Shown in pieces: positions 9,593 through 17,773 of a stretch of DNA of 64,000 bases. The DNA is from JALYNX01 sp963724825 (GTDB lineage Bacteria > Actinomycetota > Acidimicrobiia > Spongiisociales > ZC4RG35), in contig CAVRWT010000005.1 in NCBI GenBank assembly GCA_963724825.1, positions 124,001-188,000 of the forward strand, given 5' to 3'. Positions within the stretch are counted from its first letter, which is position 1; every line of letters starts with the position of its first letter. Below the pieces are notes generated by a model. It was not told where the DNA came from and made no database searches. It saw only the letters and a list, made by a program, of their open reading frames with translations. A program made the translations under genes and the position numbers.

Positions 9593-10155
9593 TTACGGCG
9601 CCTCGAGGAGCTCCCGCACAGCCTCGGTGGCCCGGTGTTGCAGCTGTTCCACGGCCCCCGTGCTGCGACCGGTGATCTCTCCGATCTCCCGTGAGGTCCA
9701 GCCGCCCAAGGCGCGGAGGACCAGAACCTCCGCTTGGTCGTCGGTCAGCTGGCCCAGGATCTCGAGCAGGTCGTCGAGCGCGACCAAGGCCAAAGCTTCG
9801 TGCTCGACGTCGCCTCCGGCGGGCGAAAGCTCATGGATTGACCGAGTCCAAGGGCTCTTCGGAGCGGCGCGCGAGCCGACGGATTTCGTCAACACGACGG
9901 GCCCGCGCAATCGTGAACACGAGGGCCCGGAAGCCTTTGGCGTTGCCCTTGAAGTCCTTGACGCCACGAGCCAGATCGAGGAAGACGTCACCGAGCACGT
10001 CGTCAGGGTCGGGCAAGCCGCTGGAACGGAGAAAGCCAAGGATCTGGGGGGCGAGCCAGTCGTAGAGCGCCTCGCCAGGCGGCCTCGTCCCCGGTGCGCG
10101 CGGCCCGAAGATACGAGGAGAATTCCCGATCCGTGAGGCTTGGGATTGGGGGCAC
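9593..10155 (-). CDS. Sigma-70 family RNA polymerase sigma factor, two frameshifts
   Basis: The GTG at 10155 is preceded by AAGGAG (10160-10165) and begins VPPIPSLTDREFSSYLRAARTGDEAAW. Region 2 continues in another frame, ALYDWLAPQILGFLRS ... DDVLGDVFLDLARGV ... ARRVDEIRRLARR. Region 4 is in a third, LTDDQAEVLVLRALGGWTSREIGEITGRSTGAVEQL, a clear helix-turn-helix. Removing two bases (near 10070-10080 and 9836-9852) restores one protein of 186 residues, the usual size for an ECF-like sigma factor. The membrane protein gene 30 nt downstream is its probable anti-sigma factor. The signal and target promoters are unknown. Confidence 0.8.
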
Positions 10156-10205
10156 TGGACTCCTTGGTCGGTCGAGCTGCGCTCGCTCGGCCTCCCAGGC
10201 CCGAT

Positions 10206-10238
10206 CTCATATGAGCACGAGACGCTGCCCAATGTCAA
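10206..10238 (-). promoter_or_regulatory. Candidate sigma-70-type promoter for the sigma factor operon
   Basis: On the minus strand a perfect -35 TTGACA (10238-10233) is followed after 18 nt by TCATAT (10214-10209), inside the 10-bp palindrome CTCATATGAG (10206-10215). The -10 match is weak, so the palindrome may instead be a regulator site. Confidence 0.4.
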
Positions 10239-10300
10239 GGGGCGGAAGCCGACACTCCCCTCTACCCAGGGGACCGCCGCGCCATACCCCGGAGCCGCCT

Positions 10301-11149
10301 CTACAGCCCTTTGGGGTGCCAGACCGTCTTGGTCTCGGTGAAAGCTGCGATCCGATAGGGGCTTTGACCTGGCCCCTTCGTCGAGGGCAGCACCACTCGC
10401 TTCACGTTGTGGACTGCACCCTCCTGCACCCGGATCGCCTGTTCCGGGCTGGCACCTCCGGCGTCGATCGCGTTGACGTCCATGTGGTCGGCGAGCCAGG
10501 GGATCAATTCGTCCTTGAGCCCGGTGAGGACATTGACCACGCCGCCGGGGACATCCGAGCTGTTCAAGACCTCGGTGAATGTGATCGCCGGCATCGGGTA
10601 GCGCTCAGAGGCGAGCACCACCGCGGTATTCCCGGGCACCAGAACCGGAGCGAGTCGCGACACCAGGCCGAGCAATGCCGGCTCCTCCGGTGCCACGACC
10701 CCGACGACGCCGGTGGGCTCCGGTGAGGAAATGTTGAAGAAAGGCCCGGCAACCGGATTCAGGTTGCCGTAGATCTGGGCGAACTTGTCGGCCCACCCCG
10801 CGTACCAGACCATGCGATCGATCGAGGCCGCCACCTCGGCGTCGGCAGCCTTGTTGGCCAGCCCGCCGGCATGGAGCTGCTCGACGAAGGTCCCCCGCCT
10901 GTCTTCGAGTGTCTCGGCGATCCGGTACATGACCTGGCCCCGGTTGTATCCGCTCGTCCCCGCCCAGCCCGGCGCTGCCTCCCGCGCAACCCGCACCGCA
11001 TCTCTGAGGTCCTTGCGACTCCCCTGGGCCACCCGGGCCAGCACCTCCCCATCGCCGCCCAGTGCCGGATAGGAACGGCCCGACTCGGAACGGGGAAACT
11101 TGCCACCGATATAGAGCTTGTAGGTCTTACGGACGTCGAGACGGCTCAT
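10301..11149 (-). CDS. Aldehyde dehydrogenase-like protein lacking the catalytic domain
   Basis: A 282-residue protein with the N-terminal cofactor-binding region of the aldehyde dehydrogenase superfamily (KLYIGGKFPRSESGRSY, VMYRIAETLEDRR, PTGVVGVVAPEEPALLGL, LVPGNTAVVLASERYP). It stops before the catalytic Cys loop and lacks the ELGGK glutamate; full enzymes are about 490 residues. It overlaps the end of the complete dehydrogenase gene by 4 nt (ATGA), so the two are translationally coupled. A similar short partner occurs next to deoC-linked dehydrogenases in other actinobacteria, as I recall. It may be a structural or regulatory subunit; it is unlikely to be an aldehyde dehydrogenase on its own. 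Confidence 0.75.
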   Translation of the reverse strand: MSRLDVRKTYKLYIGGKFPRSESGRSYPALGGDGEVLARVAQGSRKDLRDAVRVAREAAPGWAGTSGYNRGQVMYRIAETLEDRRGTFVEQLHAGGLANKAADAEVAASIDRMVWYAGWADKFAQIYGNLNPVAGPFFNISSPEPTGVVGVVAPEEPALLGLVSRLAPVLVPGNTAVVLASERYPMPAITFTEVLNSSDVPGGVVNVLTGLKDELIPWLADHMDVNAIDAGGASPEQAIRVQEGAVHNVKRVVLPSTKGPGQSPYRIAAFTETKTVWHPKGL

Positions 11150-12624
11150 GTCTCGTCCCAGTCCATGTAGGCGAGAAGGCCGTGTCGGCCGCCCTCACGC
11201 CCGAATCCGGATTCCTTGTAGCCGCCGAACGGCGACGCCGGGTCGAACTTGTTATAGGTATTCGCCCACACCACCCCGGCCTGGAGACGGTCGGCCATCC
11301 ACAGGATGCGTGACCCCTTCGAGGTCCAAACCCCTGCCGAAAGGCCGTAGGGGGTGTTGTTCGCCTTCTCCACCGCTTCTTCGGGCGTTCGGAAGGAGAG
11401 GATGGACAGAACCGGGCCGAAGATCTCCTCTTGGGCGATGCGGTGCGATTGGGCGACGTTGGTGAACAGGGTCGGCTTGAAGAAGAAGCCGCGGTCGGGC
11501 AGAACACAGTCGGGCTGGAACATCTCGGCGCCTTCGTCGAGACCGGAGTCGACCAACTCGGTGATCTTCTCCAATTGCGCCCGGCTGTTTATCGCCCCGA
11601 CGTCGGTGTTCTTGTCCATCGGGTCCCCGACACGAAGGGTGGAGAGGCGGCGCTTCAACTTGTCGACGAAGCGGTCGTGGATGTTCTCCTGGACCAGAAG
11701 CCGGCTCCCGGCGCAGCAGACATGGCCCTGGTTGAAGAAGATGCCGTTGATGACGCCCTCGATCGCCTGGTCGAGTGGGGCGTCCTCGAAAATGACATGG
11801 GCGGCCTTGCCCCCCAACTCCAAGGTCAGCTTCTTGTGACTCCCGACGAGCTGGCTGGCGATCAGCTTGCCGACTGCGGTCGACCCGGTGAAGGCGACCT
11901 TGTCGACGTCGGCGTGGCTAACCACTGCGGCCCCGGTCGCCCCCGCCCCGGTCACCACGTTGAGCACGCCCGGTGGCAAACCGGCTTCGGCTGCGATCTG
12001 GGCGACCACCAAGGCGGTGAGCGGGGTGGTCTCGGCCGGCTTCAGCACGACCGTGTTCCCGGCGGCCAGGGCGGGTGCCACCTTCCAGGCGAGCATCATC
12101 AGGGGGAAGTTCCAGGGGATCACCTGGCCCGCAACCCCTAGAGGTCTCGGCCTCACCCCGGGGAAGGCGTACTCCAGCTTGTCGGCCCATCCCGCGTAGT
12201 AGAAGAAGTGGCTCGCCACCAGAGGGAGGTCCACGTCACGTGATTCCTTGATCGGCTTACCGCCGTCGAGGGTCTCCAGAACCGCCAGTTCCCGTGACCG
12301 CTCCTGGATCATCCGGGCGATGCGGAACACGTATTTGGCCCGCTCGGCGCCCGGCATCGGCCCCCAAACCTCGGTATAGGCACGCCGGGCGGCCACGACC
12401 GCATCGTCGACGTCAGCCACCCCGGCTTCGGCCACCTCGGCCAACTGCTCTTCGGTGGCGGGGTTGATGGTTGGGAAGTAGTTCCCCGACTTGGGCTTGA
12501 CGAACTTGCCATCGATGAACAGCCCGTATCGATCCTCGAGGGGAGCAATCTCCGCCGACTCCCGGGAGCTGGCGTACTCCCACTTCAAGGGATCGTGAGC
12601 CGGGGTTGCGATCTCGATTGCCAC
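11146..12624 (-). CDS. NAD-dependent aldehyde dehydrogenase
   Basis: A 492-residue enzyme of the aldehyde dehydrogenase superfamily, normal length. Visible motifs are IPWNFPLMMLAWKVAPALAAGN (oxyanion Asn and cofactor site), FTGSTAVGK (NAD binding), LELGGKAAHVIF (general-base Glu) and FFNQGHVCCAGSR (catalytic Cys). It is 3 nt downstream of deoC. Deoxyribose-phosphate aldolase releases acetaldehyde, so oxidation of acetaldehyde to acetate is the most economical role. A broader aldehyde substrate range is possible. The short catalytic-domain-less homologue that follows is translationally coupled to it and may form a mixed complex. Confidence 0.9.
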   Translation of the reverse strand: MAIEIATPAHDPLKWEYASSRESAEIAPLEDRYGLFIDGKFVKPKSGNYFPTINPATEEQLAEVAEAGVADVDDAVVAARRAYTEVWGPMPGAERAKYVFRIARMIQERSRELAVLETLDGGKPIKESRDVDLPLVASHFFYYAGWADKLEYAFPGVRPRPLGVAGQVIPWNFPLMMLAWKVAPALAAGNTVVLKPAETTPLTALVVAQIAAEAGLPPGVLNVVTGAGATGAAVVSHADVDKVAFTGSTAVGKLIASQLVGSHKKLTLELGGKAAHVIFEDAPLDQAIEGVINGIFFNQGHVCCAGSRLLVQENIHDRFVDKLKRRLSTLRVGDPMDKNTDVGAINSRAQLEKITELVDSGLDEGAEMFQPDCVLPDRGFFFKPTLFTNVAQSHRIAQEEIFGPVLSILSFRTPEEAVEKANNTPYGLSAGVWTSKGSRILWMADRLQAGVVWANTYNKFDPASPFGGYKESGFGREGGRHGLLAYMDWDET

Positions 12625-12626
12625 GA

Positions 12627-13580
12627 TCAGTCCTTGGTGAAGTAGTCGGGTGAGGAGTATCGGCCGGTTTCCAGCCAGCGGATCTGCATCAAGACGTCGT
12701 TGAGAAGAGTCGAGGCACCGAAGCGGAACCAGTCCGGGGACATCCAGGGCTCGCCGAGGGTCTCGTTGAGGACCACGAGGTAGCGGATGGCATCCTTGGC
12801 GGTGCGGATTCCGCCGGCGGGCTTCATGCCCACCATCACCCCGGTCGCGTCCATGAAATCTCGTATGGATTCCAACATCACCAGGGTCACGGGGAGGGTG
12901 GCCGCCGGCTGGACCTTGCCGGTCGAGGTCTTGATGAAGTCGGCGCCGGCCGCCATGGCGAGCAGCGAGGCCTGCCGGACGTTGTCGAGGGTGACCAGCT
13001 CCCCGGTCTCGAGGATCACTTTGAGATGAGCGTCCCCGCAGGCGTCCTTGACCCGTCGGATCTCGTCGAAGACCTTGAAGTACTCGCCGCCGAGGAAGGC
13101 GCCCCGATCGATCACCATGTCCACCTCGTCGGCACCGAGGCGAACCACCCTCGTCACCTCCTCGACCTTGAGATCGGTCTCTACCAGGCCCGATGGGAAG
13201 TAGGTGGCGACGCTCGCCACCTTGACGGTGCTCCCGTAAGTGGCCTCAACGGCGTACTTGACCATGTTCGGGTAGACGCACACCGCTGCCACCGAGGGAA
13301 CGCTGGGGTCCATCGGGTCGGGTCGGATCGCCTTGGCAGACATCTGCGCGACCTTGCCCGGAGTGTCCTTCCCTTCCAGGGTGGTCAGGTCGATCATTCG
13401 GGTGATCAGATCCAGGGCCGCTCGCTTCGATTCACGTTTGATCGACCGGGTTGACAGGGCGGCCACCCGTTCGTTGGCGCCGACCTCGTCCACTGAGGGC
13501 ACCGATCGCAGGAACGAGCGCAGGGTTGGCGTCGTGATTCGATCGGGCAGGATCGAGGTGCGGGCAGGAGCGAGGGTCAC
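12627..13580 (-). CDS. deoC: Deoxyribose-phosphate aldolase
   Basis: Cleaves 2-deoxyribose 5-phosphate to acetaldehyde and glyceraldehyde 3-phosphate in nucleoside catabolism. The TIM-barrel core has VCVYPNMVKYAVEA, DEVDMVIDRGAFLGG, the Schiff-base Lys in DFIKTSTGKVQPAAT and MKPAGGIRTAKDAI. At 317 residues it belongs to the longer actinobacterial form with an N-terminal extension of about 70 residues. The GTG start at 13580 has no Shine-Dalgarno sequence but lies 7 nt after TACCAT, so a leaderless transcript is likely. It heads an operon with two aldehyde dehydrogenase-family genes. Confidence 0.93.
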   Translation of the reverse strand: MTLAPARTSILPDRITTPTLRSFLRSVPSVDEVGANERVAALSTRSIKRESKRAALDLITRMIDLTTLEGKDTPGKVAQMSAKAIRPDPMDPSVPSVAAVCVYPNMVKYAVEATYGSTVKVASVATYFPSGLVETDLKVEEVTRVVRLGADEVDMVIDRGAFLGGEYFKVFDEIRRVKDACGDAHLKVILETGELVTLDNVRQASLLAMAAGADFIKTSTGKVQPAATLPVTLVMLESIRDFMDATGVMVGMKPAGGIRTAKDAIRYLVVLNETLGEPWMSPDWFRFGASTLLNDVLMQIRWLETGRYSSPDYFTKD

Positions 13581-13587
13581 GGCGCCA

Positions 13588-13593
13588 ATGGTA
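13588..13593 (-). promoter_or_regulatory. -10 element of a leaderless deoC promoter
   Basis: TACCAT on the minus strand, 7 nt before the GTG start; there is no purine-rich ribosome-binding site between them. No clear -35 was identified. Confidence 0.4.
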
Positions 13594-13632
13594 CAGGGGT
13601 GCTTCCTCCCCCGGGCGACGCTGTTTCCTCCT

Positions 13633-13724
13633 CCAGCGAGCGAATCGATCGTTGGGGGAGGTGGATCGGCCGAAGGCCGAGACGGAGGGGGCTAATCCGA
13701 CGCGGTCACCGCTTCGCTCGCTGG
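13633..13724. repeat. REP/MITE-like intergenic palindromic element
   Basis: Between the divergent-side end of deoC and the lipoprotein gene lie two perfect 12-bp inverted arms, CCAGCGAGCGAA (13633-13644) and TTCGCTCGCTGG (13713-13724). The interior holds a second hairpin, TCGGCC-GAA-GGCCGA. The nested structure looks like a non-coding palindromic repeat unit. I found no second copy in this window, so repeat status is inferred from architecture. Confidence 0.5.
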
Positions 13725-13737
13725 GGAGAAAGGAGCC

Positions 13738-14817
13738 CTACGCCTGCGGGCCCGAGATGAGGTGGTAGGTGATCCCCTGATCCATCGACATCTCCATCTG
13801 GAAGGCCATGATCTCGCCCGTCGTTTCGTCGGGGATCTTCATGCTCATCGCGATGTGAGTTGCGGCGTTGATCTCCGACTGGCGAGCCACCCCGGCCTCT
13901 GCATCAAAGCGTGTGGTCCCATCGGCGCTGGTGTCATCGACATTGATCACGAACTCGAGTTGGCTCATCATCTCATCGAATTCAGCGGTCTCTTCCGGGG
14001 TCGCTCCTTCGGGGGCAAAGGCGCCGAACATTCCCTTGAAGAACTCGCCGAGGTCGAACTCGATCGGTGAGGTGGTCGATGTGGTGTCGATGACATAGAC
14101 CTCGACACCGTCGAACTGCTCGACTCCGGTGATGGTGTTGGTCACGCTGGTCACCACTGGCTCTTCACCCATGCCCGGGGTCTCGATCTCATCGGACCAG
14201 GTGTCGCCGACAGCAACTTCGTCGTCTGAGAAGAGAGGGCCAAAGAACTGCCCGGGGTCGAGGCCGGGTGCCGGGGCACCGCCCCCCATGGGCCCGAGGT
14301 CGCCCAACATGCCGCCAAGCGGGTCCTCGACGTCTTCACCGCCGGCGCTGACCACGTTGCCCTGGTCGTCGACGACCACAGTGACGTCGATCGGCTCCAT
14401 TGAGGCAAAGTCAGGCACTTCACTCGAGTCCACCGGCTCACCGTCGACGGTGCCGGTCACCGAGACGTCATCGAAGTTCCCGGTGATGTGGATCTCATAG
14501 GTCCCTTCCTCGGGGCCATCGGCCACAGAGTGGGTGAACACTGCGGTTCCGGTCACGTCGACAGAAGCCGCTCCGGGGATGTCCTCCTCGCCCATTGCGG
14601 AGGCGTCGCCGGAAGTCGTGAGGTCGATGTGCTGGTCGAGACCCACCTCGTACTTGAACTCATCACCCGCATTGAGCGAGTAGCTGAGAAGGACCGCCTC
14701 GACCGGTGGAGCCGTGGTCGTGCTGTCAGCGGTGGTGGTAGAGGTCTCGGCAGCGCCCCCGCAGGCGGCCAGGACGATGGCCAGGATGGCAACGAGGGAA
14801 AGTGAGCGCTTGATCAT
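13738..14817 (-). CDS. Lipoprotein of unknown function (DUF6263-like)
   Basis: A 359-residue lipoprotein. The signal is MIKRSLSLVAILAIVLAAC, with the lipobox Cys at about residue 19, followed by a Thr-rich linker. The folded part consists of long beta strands (LLSYSLNAGDEFKYEVGLDQ, DVTVVVDDQGNVVSAGGED, VGDTWSDEIETPG, VYVIDTTSTTSPIEFDL) like the DUF6263 type of surface lipoproteins; this assignment is from memory. A Gly/Pro/Met-rich loop, GGMLGDLGPMGGGAPAPG, lies in the middle. The start is supported by TAACCT 7 nt upstream (leaderless). No enzymatic motif is visible. Confidence 0.7.
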   Translation of the reverse strand: MIKRSLSLVAILAIVLAACGGAAETSTTTADSTTTAPPVEAVLLSYSLNAGDEFKYEVGLDQHIDLTTSGDASAMGEEDIPGAASVDVTGTAVFTHSVADGPEEGTYEIHITGNFDDVSVTGTVDGEPVDSSEVPDFASMEPIDVTVVVDDQGNVVSAGGEDVEDPLGGMLGDLGPMGGGAPAPGLDPGQFFGPLFSDDEVAVGDTWSDEIETPGMGEEPVVTSVTNTITGVEQFDGVEVYVIDTTSTTSPIEFDLGEFFKGMFGAFAPEGATPEETAEFDEMMSQLEFVINVDDTSADGTTRFDAEAGVARQSEINAATHIAMSMKIPDETTGEIMAFQMEMSMDQGITYHLISGPQA

Positions 14818-14824
14818 GTTGGTG

Positions 14825-14830
14825 AGGTTA
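14825..14830 (-). promoter_or_regulatory. -10 element of a leaderless lipoprotein promoter
   Basis: TAACCT on the minus strand, 7 nt before the ATG at 14817. No ribosome-binding site intervenes. Confidence 0.35.
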
Positions 14831-14875
14831 TCGGTATCCGGGGGCTTTTCTTTTAGGACAAAGCCAAGCCAGGGT

Positions 14876-14881
14876 TAGCGT
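14876..14881 (+). promoter_or_regulatory. -10 element of a leaderless DMT transporter promoter
   Basis: TAGCGT, 9 nt before the ATG at 14891, with no Shine-Dalgarno sequence in the gap. Confidence 0.35.
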
Positions 14882-14890
14882 GCCCGCCTC

Positions 14891-15799
14891 ATGAACCCGT
14901 GGACCCCAATAGTGGTGTCGATCCTGGGATGGGGCTCCGCTGCCGTGCTGACCCGGGCCGTGCTGAACAACGGAGTTTCGGCGTTCACCGTGGTTCCCTT
15001 TCGCTTCGCTGTCGCCCTCATCGTCATCTTGTTGGTTTCGATCTACTGGGTGCGCTTCCGAGACTTCGATCGCCGGCACTGGGTCAGGGGCCTCCTGCTC
15101 GGTGGGGTGGCACTCGCCATTCCGAACACCTTCTTCACCATGGGGCTGGTCGAGCTGCCGGTGAGCCTGTCGGGGCTCATGGTCGCCCTGATCCCGGCCG
15201 CCACTGTCGGGGCCGCCCATTTCCTGGTCGAGGGCGAGCGATTCAACCCCAAATCGACACCGGGGCTGATCGTCTCGCTGATCGGGACCGGGATCCTGGT
15301 CGGAGTCGGTGGCGGCTCGCTGGAGGGTGTCGGAAATCTCGCACTGGGAGTCACCCTGTCCTTGATTGCAGTCCTGTTTGCCGGAATCGGCGGGGCGCTC
15401 ACCCGTCGCTTTGCCCTCGAGGTCGGCGGGGACGGCTTGGTCATCCCCCAATTCGCCTTCGCCACGGTCATCTCGCTGCTGATCACCCCGTTCCTCGATG
15501 CCACTCCGCTGAGTGCCCTCGAATCGTCGGACTGGGTGCTGCTGATCGTCCTCGGGGCGTTCGCGACTGCCGTGCCATTCACCGCCTTCCTGATCGCGGC
15601 GCAGGTCAATCCCGCATCCCGATTGGCGGTGGCGGGATACCTGGTGCCGATCCTGGCGGTCACCCTTGCTGTGATCTTCCTTGGAGAAACCCTCACCCTG
15701 GCTGTCCTCGTTGGCGCCGTCCTGATAATCGGCGGAGTGGTGTTGACCGAACGGTCCAGCCGCCATGTGCCGGTGCCCGGGATCGACACCGCAGGCTGA
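14891..15799 (+). CDS. EamA/DMT-family transporter
   Basis: A 302-residue inner-membrane protein with about ten hydrophobic segments arranged as two EamA repeats. The first half includes VVSILGWGSAAVLTRAVL and the second LGVTLSLIAVLFAGIGGALTRRF. The C-terminal segments have the family's LVPILAVTLAVIFLGETLT, matching the usual GE-T signature near the end of each repeat. Members export or import metabolites such as amino acids or nucleotide sugars; the substrate cannot be read from the sequence. It lies 29 nt before metG on the same strand, but each gene has its own leaderless-type -10 element. Confidence 0.88.
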   Translation: MNPWTPIVVSILGWGSAAVLTRAVLNNGVSAFTVVPFRFAVALIVILLVSIYWVRFRDFDRRHWVRGLLLGGVALAIPNTFFTMGLVELPVSLSGLMVALIPAATVGAAHFLVEGERFNPKSTPGLIVSLIGTGILVGVGGGSLEGVGNLALGVTLSLIAVLFAGIGGALTRRFALEVGGDGLVIPQFAFATVISLLITPFLDATPLSALESSDWVLLIVLGAFATAVPFTAFLIAAQVNPASRLAVAGYLVPILAVTLAVIFLGETLTLAVLVGAVLIIGGVVLTERSSRHVPVPGIDTAG

Positions 15800-15813
15800 C
15801 CGCGGGCGGCGTT

Positions 15814-15819
15814 TACCCT
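15814..15819 (+). promoter_or_regulatory. -10 element of a leaderless metG promoter
   Basis: TACCCT, 9 nt before the metG ATG, with no ribosome-binding site between. Confidence 0.4.
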
Positions 15820-15828
15820 CCGGCTCTA

Positions 15829-17466
15829 ATGACCCGCCGAATCCTCGTCGCCGTCGCCTGGCCCTACGCCTCGGGCTCGCTTCATCTCGGGCATCTTGGA
15901 GGCGCCTATCTCCCGTCGGACATCTTCGCCCGCTACCACCGAGTCGCCGGAGACGACGTCCTCATGGTCTCGGGCTCCGACGCCCATGGCACGCCGATCA
16001 CCGTCCGTGCCGACGAAGAGGGCATCACGCCTCGCGAAGTGGTGGACAAGTACCACGCCGAGATACTCGGCTACTGGGAGGCGCTTGGGATCTCGTTCGA
16101 CTTGTTCACGACCACGATGACCGAGAACCACCATGCGGTCACCCAGGACGTGTTCCTGAAGCTGTTGGAAAAGGGCCATCTGGTCAAGGGCGCCTCGTCT
16201 CAATTCTTCGACCCCGAAGCCGGGCGGTTCCTCCCCGATCGCTATGTCGAGGGCACCTGTCCCCATTGCGGCTACACCGAGGCCCGGGGCGACCAATGCG
16301 AGAACTGCGGGCGCACCCTCGACGCCACCGATCTGATCAACCCGAGGTCCCGGCTCAGCGGGGCGACACCGGTGCTCCGGGAGACGGAGCACTACTTCTT
16401 CCGACTCCCCGAGTTCGCCGAGGCCCTCAAGGCATGGCTGGAGACCAAGACCACCTGGCGCCGCCATGTGAAGAACTGGGCACTGGGGATGATCGAGGAG
16501 GGGATGCCCGACCGGGCGATCACGCGTGACATCGAATGGGGCGTGGAGGTCCCGGTCGACGATCTGGGGCCGGGAAAGCGGATCTATGTCTGGTTCGACG
16601 CGGTCATCGGGTATTTGTCTGCCGCCAAGGAGTGGGCGCAGAACAGCGGGGACCCCGAGGCATGGCGCAATTGGTGGGAGGACCCTGCGGCCGAGTCCTA
16701 CTACTTCGTAGGGAAGGACAACATCCCGTTCCACACCGTGATCTGGCCGGCGATGCTCATGGGATACGGCGGGCTCAACCTCCCTACCGACGTCCCGGCC
16801 AATCAGTACATCACCTTCAAAGGGGCCAAAGCCTCGAAATCGAAGGGGGTGGGAAGGTCGATCGGCTGGTACGCCGAGCGACTCGAGCCCGATGCCCTGC
16901 GCTATGCGATCGCGTCGGTCCTCCCCGAGCAGAACGACACCGACCTCAGTGACGAGGAGATCATCCGCCGGATCAACGACGAGTTGGTCGCCACCTGGGG
17001 CAATCTGGTGAACCGGGTTCTCTCGCTGACCGCCAACAATTTCGGCGGCCAGGTGCCCGATCCCGATGAGTTGACTGGCGAGGACCAAGCACTCCTGGCG
17101 GAGGTGGACCAAGCCCTGGAGACCGTGGCCGGGCACATCGCAGCCGTGGAGTTGCGCGCCGGGTTGCGAGCCGCCATGGAGGCCGCCACCGACGTCAACG
17201 TCTACCTGAACGCCAACGCCCCCTGGAAGTTGGTCAAGGAAAACCCGAAACGTGCCGAGACGATCTTATGGACCGCTATCCAGGCGATCTCGGGCATCAG
17301 GGTGGCCCTTTCTCCGTATCTCCCGTTCACGACGCCAAGAGTGGGGGAGATGCTGGGTCTGCCCGGCGCGGTCGAGCGATGGGAGCGGCCCGGGGTGCCG
17401 GCCGGGACCGCCCTGGGCAAAGTCGAGCCGCTTTTCGCGAAGTTGGAGGACGACGCCCTGGACTAG
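15829..17466 (+). CDS. metG: Methionyl-tRNA synthetase
   Basis: Class I synthetase of 545 residues that charges tRNA-Met. The HIGH-type motif is PYASGSLHLGHLGG near the N-terminus. A four-Cys zinc knuckle, CPHCGY ... CENCG, sits in the connective peptide. The KMSKS-type loop is GAKASKSKGVGRS, with Ala in place of Met. The anticodon-binding helical domain follows (NDELVATWGNLVNRVLSL), and there is no C-terminal EMAP/tRNA-binding extension. The open frame extends far upstream across the DMT gene, but the start at 15829 is fixed by the conserved N-terminus MTRRILVAVAWPYA and by TACCCT just before it. Confidence 0.95.
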   Translation: MTRRILVAVAWPYASGSLHLGHLGGAYLPSDIFARYHRVAGDDVLMVSGSDAHGTPITVRADEEGITPREVVDKYHAEILGYWEALGISFDLFTTTMTENHHAVTQDVFLKLLEKGHLVKGASSQFFDPEAGRFLPDRYVEGTCPHCGYTEARGDQCENCGRTLDATDLINPRSRLSGATPVLRETEHYFFRLPEFAEALKAWLETKTTWRRHVKNWALGMIEEGMPDRAITRDIEWGVEVPVDDLGPGKRIYVWFDAVIGYLSAAKEWAQNSGDPEAWRNWWEDPAAESYYFVGKDNIPFHTVIWPAMLMGYGGLNLPTDVPANQYITFKGAKASKSKGVGRSIGWYAERLEPDALRYAIASVLPEQNDTDLSDEEIIRRINDELVATWGNLVNRVLSLTANNFGGQVPDPDELTGEDQALLAEVDQALETVAGHIAAVELRAGLRAAMEAATDVNVYLNANAPWKLVKENPKRAETILWTAIQAISGIRVALSPYLPFTTPRVGEMLGLPGAVERWERPGVPAGTALGKVEPLFAKLEDDALD

Positions 17467-17475
17467 ATTGAAACT

Positions 17476-17491
17476 CCGATGCGCCCATCGG
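17476..17491 (+). terminator. Short hairpin after metG
   Basis: CCGATG, loop CGCC, then CATCGG, 10 nt after the metG stop. There is no U tract, so termination activity is uncertain. Confidence 0.35.
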
Positions 17492-17537
17492 GGTCGAATC
17501 AGGGTGAAACCCCATCCGCCAAGGCTCCAACTGCGGC

Positions 17538-17543
17538 TACGTT
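17538..17543 (+). promoter_or_regulatory. -10 element of a leaderless PGPGW-gene promoter
   Basis: TACGTT, 7 nt before the ATG at 17551, with no Shine-Dalgarno sequence. Confidence 0.35.
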
Positions 17544-17550
17544 TGCCTTC

Positions 17551-17757
17551 ATGACACGGATCGCACGCGTCGTCGGAGGCTTCATCCTCCTCATCGCGGG
17601 GATCGCGATGCTCGTGCTGCCGGGCCCCGGTGTCATCACCATCCTCGGCGGCCTGGCTCTGATCGGCCAGGAGTTCCCCTGGGCGCAGCGCATGCTCGAC
17701 CGGATCAAGGCAGCCATCACCAGGTTGTGGCGGAGCCTGACGCAGCCATCCGCCTAG
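17551..17757 (+). CDS. Small PGPGW-family membrane protein
   Basis: A 68-residue protein with two hydrophobic segments flanking the signature LVLPGPGVITILGGLALIGQEF, as in putative transmembrane PGPGW proteins. The first segment is VVGGFILLIAGIAMLVL. A basic amphipathic tail (RMLDRIKAAITRLWRSL) follows. The start at 17551 is preferred over an in-frame upstream start because of the TACGTT element 7 nt before it and because the extra residues are not hydrophobic. Its function in the family is not established. It ends 16 nt from the convergent sodN gene. Confidence 0.75.
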   Translation: MTRIARVVGGFILLIAGIAMLVLPGPGVITILGGLALIGQEFPWAQRMLDRIKAAITRLWRSLTQPSA

Positions 17758-17773
17758 ATGACGCAGCAATAAT

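Noticed and set aside
7141..10155. The 7-10 kb region as a decaying island
   Set aside because: Each broken gene is repaired by a one-base deletion and keeps its domain signature and signal peptide; base composition and Thr-rich linkers match the rest of the window.
15826..17136. Long antisense open frame opposite metG (436 codons)
   Set aside because: A high-GC shadow frame; its product is low-complexity and unlike any family, while the plus strand encodes MetRS.
14899..17466. One 855-codon open frame spanning the DMT gene and metG
   Set aside because: The first 310 codons overlap a complete membrane transporter in another frame and encode no recognisable protein; MetRS clearly begins at 15829.
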